Of a DNA stretch of 9,144 nucleotides, positions 4,507 through 9,144 are shown piece by piece; positions within the stretch are counted from its first letter, which is position 1, and every line of letters starts with the position of its first letter. The stretch spans positions 1 through 9,144 of the forward strand of contig JAYEJW010000412.1 in the NCBI GenBank assembly GCA_034716535.1, read 5' to 3'. The notes under the pieces were generated by a model. It made no database searches and was not told where the DNA came from. It saw nothing but the letters and a program-made list of their open reading frames with translations. The DNA comes from JAYEJW01 sp034716535 (GTDB lineage: Bacteria; Pseudomonadota; Gammaproteobacteria; Chromatiales; Chromatiaceae). Both the position numbers and the translations under genes were made by a program.

Positions 4507-6555
4507 TTATCCCTGTCGCGCTATTTCTGCATCCACCGCTGCCAGATTTGCCCTTACCGTTTTCGTATTAGGGTGGTCCTGACCGAACGTGCGCTGAAAC
4601 GATGCATGGGATGTTCGCAGTAACTCGCGCGCCTCCTCCAACTCCCCGAGGTCTTTCAGCACCAAGGCGAGGTTGGATTGCCTGGTGGCGATGCTGGGGT
4701 GACCCGGCTCGAAGCTGCGCTCGTCCGCGGCCAGCGCCTGGCGCAGCAGATCGCGCGCCTCCTCCAACTCCCCGAGGTCTTTCAGCACCGTCGCGAGGTT
4801 GGATTGACTGGTGGCGATGCTGGGGTGACCCGGCTCGAAGGCTGCCTGAGCAAGCGCGAGGGCTTTCCGTGCGAAGCCCTCAGCCAATCGATATCGCCCC
4901 CGCTTGCGATGTTGCGAACACACGCTGTCGGCAATGGCGGATGCATCTTCTTTTCGAATGAGAGGGGCCTTGGTCAGCCACTCGGCGTGCGGGAGTACCG
5001 TCTCAAGGTCTGCGTAGCTTTGCGTATCCCCATCATCGTCGACCCTGGACGTTTCCGCGCGGACTGCATCCACATAGGTTTGCCGCAGCTCATCTCCAGC
5101 TGGCACCTTCAGCGCCACGAACGCGCCGACCAGCCTGTGCGTCTGAGGATCGAAATCCTCGTCAAGCTCGATCAGAGAAAGCCGAGCAAGCTCCGCGACC
5201 GATGCATCGAGGGGGTCGGTCAATCGACTGTCCGATTCATCGCCCAGCGCCCTGCGCAGCAAACGGCGGGGCACCGGTGCGGGCGCCCACACAGCCATCA
5301 GCATGAGGATCCACTGCGCCTCGGAGGAGACCAGATCCCAGCTCAGCTGAAATGTCGCACTGACCGCTTTCTCATGGCCTGTCGGTAACTCGTCGGCGTA
5401 CTGGTCCTCGAAAATCTTGAGCGTGGCGATCTCCCCCAGCCTTGCCATCTCCTCGAGCAGGGCATCGACGGTCAGTGTCGGCCTTAGATTCAGAAAATTT
5501 CTGGCGAGCTCAAGTGCAAGCGGCAGACCGCCCAAGGTTTCGACCAACCTCGCCGCGTCCGCTCCGAATTGGCGTTCGCCGCCGTTCAGCAGGGCAACTC
5601 CCTCCAACGCGCTCAGCAGCTCAAGCGAGACGTTGGGATGACCGCTCAAGCCGCGGCGGCGCGTCGTAACAATAGTGCGAATGTTGGCACCCACGGGCAG
5701 CCAGGGCTCCAAAGCATCGACCTCGGGGAAATTATCCAGGACGACCAGAACGAGCGACGGGGTTTGCCCAAGACTGTGCCACAGTTGCTCACGTTGCCGT
5801 TCCACAGATAAGGCGCCGTCGATCTCTGCCCCGGCAGCGTCCGTGATCTGTCCGATGATCACGGGCAATCCCTGGTCCGCATCGGTCCAGAACACGCCCC
5901 CCGGGTAATAGCCTGCAAATCGATGAACGTACTCTGTGGCCAATTGGGTTTTTCCCAGTCCACCGGTTCCGGCGACGACGCCGATTCCCGCAACGACGGC
6001 AGTCGATGACTGGACGAGCAGGTCATGCAGTCGCCAAAGATCGCCAACGCGTCCTGCAAAGGCGCGACCGAGCGAGCGATACGGCATCCGCGCACGTCGC
6101 GGCAGTTGTACGACCGGCGGCAGGGTCGCACGGGCCGCGGGCCGCTCGTCGGATCGAAGGACGCCGCCCAACTCACGACAAATCCGGGGATAGGCTTCCT
6201 CGAACTTCTCGTCGGTTGTGACATCGATGCTCTGAATGGGTTTGAGAAACCGCGGCACCTCGCAGGACGCGCGCAAGAGCGGACGCATCTTGCGCTTTAC
6301 CGCCGCCGGTTCTTCCGCCAATAGGCTCGTACGCTCGAGCTCCGTCCATTTGGAACGGACAAAGTCGCCTGTCAACACGAGCACAATCGAGTCGCACTCG
6401 TCCAGTCCCCGCTCAAGCGCGCGCACCCAGTTTGTGCCCCAGGCAATGGATTCCTGGTCGTAGAAACAGTCCACCCCGTCACGTATCAAACGCCGATAGA
6501 GTTCCTCGGCAAAAGGAGCATCCGCTCGGCTGTAACTAAGGAATGCCTGGCGCAT
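4507..6555 (-). CDS. TIR-NB-ARC(STAND)-TPR NLR-like immune receptor
   Basis: This 682-residue protein has three parts. Residues 1-130 are a TIR domain: MRQAFLSYSRADAPFAEELY, then GVDCFYDQESIAWG, then SKWTELERT, where Glu74 (four after Trp70) sits at the usual NADase glutamate. Residues 165-480 are a STAND ATPase: FAGRVGDL, Walker A GTGGLGKT (196-203), Walker B LVLVVLDN (268-275), sensor-like TTRRRG (297-302), the GLPLALEL motif (343-350) and winged-helix material ending in QTHRLVGAFV. Residues 555-675 are kinesin-light-chain-like TPRs with PGHPSIAT...NLA...DLGELEEAR units. Known TIR-STAND proteins oligomerise on ligand sensing and destroy NAD+ to stop phage; the TPRs would sense. The ATG (6553-6555) opens directly into the TIR fold but has only a weak ribosome site. 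The gene is complete and ends at a strong terminator. The defence role is inferred. Confidence 0.9.
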   Translation of the reverse strand: MRQAFLSYSRADAPFAEELYRRLIRDGVDCFYDQESIAWGTNWVRALERGLDECDSIVLVLTGDFVRSKWTELERTSLLAEEPAAVKRKMRPLLRASCEVPRFLKPIQSIDVTTDEKFEEAYPRICRELGGVLRSDERPAARATLPPVVQLPRRARMPYRSLGRAFAGRVGDLWRLHDLLVQSSTAVVAGIGVVAGTGGLGKTQLATEYVHRFAGYYPGGVFWTDADQGLPVIIGQITDAAGAEIDGALSVERQREQLWHSLGQTPSLVLVVLDNFPEVDALEPWLPVGANIRTIVTTRRRGLSGHPNVSLELLSALEGVALLNGGERQFGADAARLVETLGGLPLALELARNFLNLRPTLTVDALLEEMARLGEIATLKIFEDQYADELPTGHEKAVSATFQLSWDLVSSEAQWILMLMAVWAPAPVPRRLLRRALGDESDSRLTDPLDASVAELARLSLIELDEDFDPQTHRLVGAFVALKVPAGDELRQTYVDAVRAETSRVDDDGDTQSYADLETVLPHAEWLTKAPLIRKEDASAIADSVCSQHRKRGRYRLAEGFARKALALAQAAFEPGHPSIATSQSNLATVLKDLGELEEARDLLRQALAADERSFEPGHPSIATRQSNLALVLKDLGELEEARELLRTSHASFQRTFGQDHPNTKTVRANLAAVDAEIARQG
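4625..4840 (-). repeat. Tandem 126-bp TPR unit with near-identical DNA
   Basis: Two 90-bp blocks, 4625-4714 and 4751-4840, differ at only four positions and are exactly 126 bp (42 codons) apart, the period of a kinesin-light-chain TPR. They encode about residues 573-644 of the receptor. Identity that includes silent positions suggests recent duplication or gene conversion. Confidence 0.85.
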
Positions 6556-6661
6556 AAGGCGTCGTCTCTTTTCCTGAGAACCAGTCAGTCACGGCGTGTG
6601 CCACAACGTAAGCGGCAATCGAGGCGGTAGAAAGAACATCATAAGCTGACTTAGGGATCAT
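6536..6661 (-). CDS. Possible small hydrophobic protein overlapping the TIR gene start
   Basis: The 41-residue frame MIPKSAYDVLSTASIAAYVV and onward has one plausible membrane helix (about residues 6-28) and ends in TAG (6536-6538), overlapping the receptor's first 20 bases. Such overlap could couple translation and would help explain the receptor's weak ribosome site. The frame stays open further upstream to 6775, where the residues (VIEAAYRYHGVTRW) also look protein-like. It may therefore be the broken end of a longer gene rather than a free-standing peptide. No family is recognised. Confidence 0.25.
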   Translation of the reverse strand: MIPKSAYDVLSTASIAAYVVAHAVTDWFSGKETTPYAPGIP

Positions 6662-6702
6662 TGCCCATCGGGTAACACCGTGATATCGATAAGCCGCTTC
6701 GA

Positions 6703-6912
6703 TCACCTGTGCGGATGGAAGGCAAGCTGAACAATCTGCCCGGTTGGCCGGACGCTGCCCTCCAGCATCTCCCACAAACCGCCGTTTCCGGGAGGGTAAT
6801 ACACGCCCCGTTCCTCCTCATATGGACGGCACAGACTCCAATGGAAGGCGCCGGAGGTGCCCGAATACCTGTAGGAGATCGGGCGCCTTTCTGACGGTTT
6901 CTCCCCCCCCAG
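6703..6912 (-). pseudogene. Unidentified protein-like frame, probably interrupted
   Basis: Between TAG (6913-6915) and TGA (6703-6705) the frame encodes SYRYSGTSGAFHWSLCRPYE and then GVYYPPGNGGLWEMLEGSVR. These compositions look real, but there is no good start codon. A run of eight C (6903-6910) lies at the upstream end. A different frame begins at ATG 6944 (MDAEKTGKSGSWGG) and would join this one if the run changed length. Downstream the sense seems to move to yet another frame (see 6536-6661). The whole 6536-6944 stretch may be one frameshifted gene. No family is recognised. Confidence 0.25.
6843..6891. repeat. Nested inverted repeats
   Basis: AAGGCGCC (6845-6852) pairs with GGCGCCTT (6882-6889), and GCCCGA (6859-6864) pairs with TCGGGC (6879-6884). 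The two pairings share bases and are mutually exclusive. There is no T tract good enough to call a terminator. It lies in the gene-poor gap and may be only a by-product of GC-rich sequence. Confidence 0.35.
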
Positions 6913-6999
6913 CTACCCGACTTTCCGGTCTTCTCCGCGTCCATTTTCTAAGCACATCACAGAATTCCGAAGATTTCCCGCCGCGCTATGTCCGCAAGC

Positions 7000-7027
7000 T
7001 TGCTAGGGGCTTGTGACCGGATACTAT
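7000..7027 (+). promoter_or_regulatory. Candidate sigma70 promoter for the TolC-like gene
   Basis: TTGCTA (7000-7005) and TACTAT (7022-7027) are spaced by 16 nt, with the -10 box 57 nt upstream of the start codon. The match is moderate and no other promoter was seen in the gap. Confidence 0.35.
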
Positions 7028-7084
7028 TGATTTGAGAAGCCATCGATAAGAAAAGGGAACCGCTCCGACGCACAGGAGGCGTCC

Positions 7085-7725
7085 ATGCCCCGCTCGTCCC
7101 TGGCCGCCCTGCTCCTTTTCTTCCCCGCCCTCGCCTGGGGTTGGGAGGAGCAGCAGGTCTTGGAGTTCATCATGGCCCACAACCCGTTGCTGCGGGCCTA
7201 CCGGGTCGTGACCACCGAGTACACCCCGCGCGAGAGCGTCATGGACCGCGTGATGGAGTACACCTCCGTGTACGGCCGCGCCGGCGCCGGCGGCACCGAC
7301 TTCCGCGACCAGCCCTTCATCGTCCAGGCCGGCGTGCAGCTCAGCATTCCCCTCGCCTCGACCAAGGAGAAGCGCGAATTCGCCATGAAGGCGGTGGAGG
7401 AGACCCGCGCCATGGACGAGATCCGCGGCAAGGCCCTGGTGGAGATCGCCGAGCTCCGCCAGAACGAGGCGGATCTGCAATCCACCGAGACGCGCCTGAA
7501 GTTCTACGAGGACAAGTCGGCGTGGTTGCAGAAGCGGGTGAAGGATGGTTACGAGGAGGTGGACGCCCTCTGGTCCATCGGCCAGCAGCTCCACGAGGAG
7601 CGCGCCGGCACGGAACGTCTGCGCACGCTGGTGGCCTCCCAGCAGTACCAGCTTGCGAACTATGCGGGGGGGGGGAGTGGGAGGTTCTGCTTGCCTACCT
7701 CAAGGGGACCCGGGAGTTGCGGTAG
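7085..7725 (+). pseudogene. Exported TolC-like coiled-coil protein with a frameshift at a G10 run
   Basis: The start has an excellent ribosome site, AGGAGG (7074-7079), 5 nt before ATG. Residues 1-19 (MPRSSLAALLLFFPALAWG) are a signal peptide, so the product goes to the periplasm or outer membrane. The mature part has a strand-like segment (FIVQAGVQLSIPLAST) followed by long heptad-rich helices (EKREFAMKAVEETRAM through HEERAGTERLRTLVASQQYQLANY), the pattern of one half of a TolC/OEP efflux repeat. Full TolC proteins are about 420-480 residues, so at about 213 this is a short single-repeat relative. After QYQLANYAGGG the zero frame gives unnatural residues and stops at 7735. The -1 frame reads EWEVLLAYLKGTRELR and stops at TAG 7723-7725, a far better ending. 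The switch lies in ten G (7666-7675). This may be mutation, phase variation, programmed slippage or a read error. The exact partner system is unknown. Confidence 0.65.
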
Positions 7726-7837
7726 GTTGCTGTGAGGCAGATTGCCAAAAAGTTCTCCCAAGAATCTGTGATTTCACCCTGCGTCCACTGGGCGAGTTTC
7801 GCTCACCACATCGCAGGCTAAAATGAAATAGGGATTA

Positions 7838-7850
7838 TTGTATACAAGGA
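7838..7850 (+). promoter_or_regulatory. Ribosome site and short palindrome before the subtilase gene
   Basis: AAGGA (7846-7850) lies 7 nt upstream of ATG 7858 and fixes that start. The 10-bp palindrome TTGTATACAA (7838-7847) overlaps it and could be a regulator site, but it is short enough to arise by chance. Confidence 0.45.
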
Positions 7851-7857
7851 AATTATC

Positions 7858-9144
7858 ATGGCCAGATACCGCATTTTTTGTTCGAAAAGCGAAGTTGAGA
7901 ATCTGCCCGCGGCGGTGACCGTGGAAGAATCATACCCGGCATTTTCGATCGTTACGGCTGACGCGGAAGCGATTGCGGAAATAAAAAAACACTATCCCGT
8001 CGAGGCCTTGCCGGAGCTCAAGCCACCGCCGGAGATGCCCGTCGTCATGGGCCTCGCCGCGCCGGAGAGGACGCGTGGGCCGTACACCGTAGCCGTACGA
8101 TTTCGCGCACCGGTGCGCCCGGACTGGCTGAAAGCAATCGCCGCGACCGGCTGCGAATCCCACGGTGCCATCGGCAGCTCCACGTTGGTGCTTAGCTGTC
8201 CCAATAAAACTAGCCTGGCCAAGTTGCGCAAGCTTGCCAGCATCGCCCGGGTGAGCACCTATGTGCCGAGCATTCAGATCAGCCCGGACGCCTTTGCGGA
8301 TGTGGGCACCCAAGCCGATGATGCCGCAATCGCCGCTGCTGCGGCGAAGCTAGCCGGGGCGGGCGGCGACACCCGGCGCGGACGCAAGCAACCGCTGCCG
8401 GGGATCCTGACCGCCAGTTTTTTCACCGCCGAGGACCGTAAACGGGCCAAGCGCCACCTGCAACGCCAAGGCATTCGCGCGCTCACGGAAACCGGCGACA
8501 GCGCTCTGATTATCGATTTCACCGGAATCGCCGACGTGGCGGTGGCGGTGCAGACTGTCGCCGCGCTTGCCGGGCTGCGCAGTCTGGCGGAAAAGCATGT
8601 CAAGAAGCTGTTCAACGACGTCGCCAGACAGGTTATTGCCAGCGGCGTGATCGACGCCAATCCAAACAGTCTTGGCTTGACCGGCAGTGGCGAGGTCGTG
8701 GCGGTAGCCGACTCCGGTTTGGATACGGGCGACGCGACGACCATCCACGCCGATTTCTTGGGCAGGGTCCGGGATATCCAAAGCTTTGCCATCGTGCCGT
8801 TTTGGTCGTCCATGTTGAATAACCCGGCAGGCGACGACGGGCCGGCCGATCTTCACTCGGGGCACGGGACGCATGTGTGTGGCAGCGTCCTGGGTAACGG
8901 CGTCCGCTCGCAGACGCTTGGCCTCGACCCCATCGAGGGCACTGCGCCAGAAGCAGAGCTGGTTTTTCAAGCCATAGAGCAGACCATGGACTGGAATCAG
9001 CAGGGCGTTTTCTTCTGGTTGTTTAAGATCGGTAGGAAGCCGCCACCCAACGGATTGTTCGGCATCCCAGACGATCTCGGCGATCTGTTTCAGCCGGCTT
9101 ATGACCAGGGCGCGCGCATCCATTCGAATTCCTGGGGAGGAGGC
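7858..9144 (+). CDS. KP-43-like subtilisin-family (S8) serine peptidase, 3' partial
   Basis: The frame is open for 429 codons to the window edge. GEVVAVADSGLDTG (278-291) holds catalytic Asp285, and DLHSGHGTHVCGSVLGNG (331-348) holds catalytic His336. GTAPEAELVFQAIE (361-374) and YDQGARIHSNSWGGG (415-429) are strongly reminiscent of the KP-43 oxidatively stable subtilases. The catalytic Ser and the C-terminal region lie beyond 9144. There is no signal peptide: the N-terminus is MARYRIFCSKSEVENL. About 275 residues precede the catalytic domain and appear to contain two or three beta-alpha-beta modules resembling I9/fervidolysin-type prodomains (about 2-50, 76-142 and 180-255), separated by Pro-rich and Ala-rich linkers. 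It may be cytosolic or exported by another route. The substrate is unknown. It is a separate transcription unit or the second gene after the TolC-like gene, 132 nt downstream. Confidence 0.9.
   Translation, partial: MARYRIFCSKSEVENLPAAVTVEESYPAFSIVTADAEAIAEIKKHYPVEALPELKPPPEMPVVMGLAAPERTRGPYTVAVRFRAPVRPDWLKAIAATGCESHGAIGSSTLVLSCPNKTSLAKLRKLASIARVSTYVPSIQISPDAFADVGTQADDAAIAAAAAKLAGAGGDTRRGRKQPLPGILTASFFTAEDRKRAKRHLQRQGIRALTETGDSALIIDFTGIADVAVAVQTVAALAGLRSLAEKHVKKLFNDVARQVIASGVIDANPNSLGLTGSGEVVAVADSGLDTGDATTIHADFLGRVRDIQSFAIVPFWSSMLNNPAGDDGPADLHSGHGTHVCGSVLGNGVRSQTLGLDPIEGTAPEAELVFQAIEQTMDWNQQGVFFWLFKIGRKPPPNGLFGIPDDLGDLFQPAYDQGARIHSNSWGGG

Noticed and set aside
7141..7725. Alternative plus-strand frame of 194 codons within the TolC-like gene
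   Set aside because: Most of it is a Gly/Arg/Pro-rich shadow; only its last 17 or so codons are meaningful, as the frameshifted end of the main gene.
8350..9123. Minus-strand frame of 257 codons opposite the subtilase
   Set aside because: The plus strand carries the Asp and His subtilisin motifs in one open frame; the minus-strand frame has no recognisable domain.

Overview
The window looks like a high-GC proteobacterial accessory region. GC-rich codon use, sigma70-type promoters, a TolC-like exported protein and the mix of IS and defence remnants all point that way. No marker gene fixes the species, so the taxonomy is an inference. No rRNA, tRNA or CRISPR array was seen.

Layout, left to right. 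(1) 1-1700 is a decayed zone. It holds the last 33 codons of an unidentified gene, an IS1595-type (ISXO2-like) transposase that has lost its N-terminal third or more, about 700 bp with no supportable gene, and a C-terminal scrap of an MmeI-like/type IIL DNA methyltransferase. (2) 1730-2460 (minus) holds a hairpin terminator and an AT-richer gene for a two-helix membrane protein that resembles DUF4760 and is cut by an in-frame amber codon. (3) 2490-3204 (plus) is a complete toxin-antitoxin operon: a ribbon-helix-helix antitoxin and a RelE/ParE-family toxin with overlapping stop and start, and a palindromic operator on the -10 box. (4) 3217-4350 (minus) is a two-gene unit that meets the toxin gene tail to tail. 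It encodes a serine recombinase with an unusual ~86-residue N-terminal extension and a 77-aa WGR-domain protein, behind a promoter overlaid by three copies of a 16-bp repeat. (5) 4371-6555 (minus) is a TIR / NB-ARC-type STAND ATPase / TPR protein, the architecture of a bacterial NLR-like immune receptor, with a strong terminator after it. (6) 6556-7084 holds no confident gene, but there is an interrupted minus-strand reading frame. (7) 7085-7725 (plus) is an exported TolC-like coiled-coil protein that shifts frame at a run of ten G. (8) 7858-9144 (plus) is a KP-43-like subtilase with stacked prodomain-like modules and no signal peptide; it runs off the right edge.

Together this reads as a defence and mobility island. 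There is one apparently intact immune-type receptor, one intact toxin-antitoxin module and one apparently intact recombinase unit, lying among inactivated pieces (transposase, methyltransferase, DUF4760 gene, TolC-like gene). The best candidates for something little described are the TIR-STAND-TPR receptor with a recently duplicated TPR block, the N-extended recombinase with its WGR partner, and the signal-less subtilase. All function calls come from motif recognition only; no database search was run.
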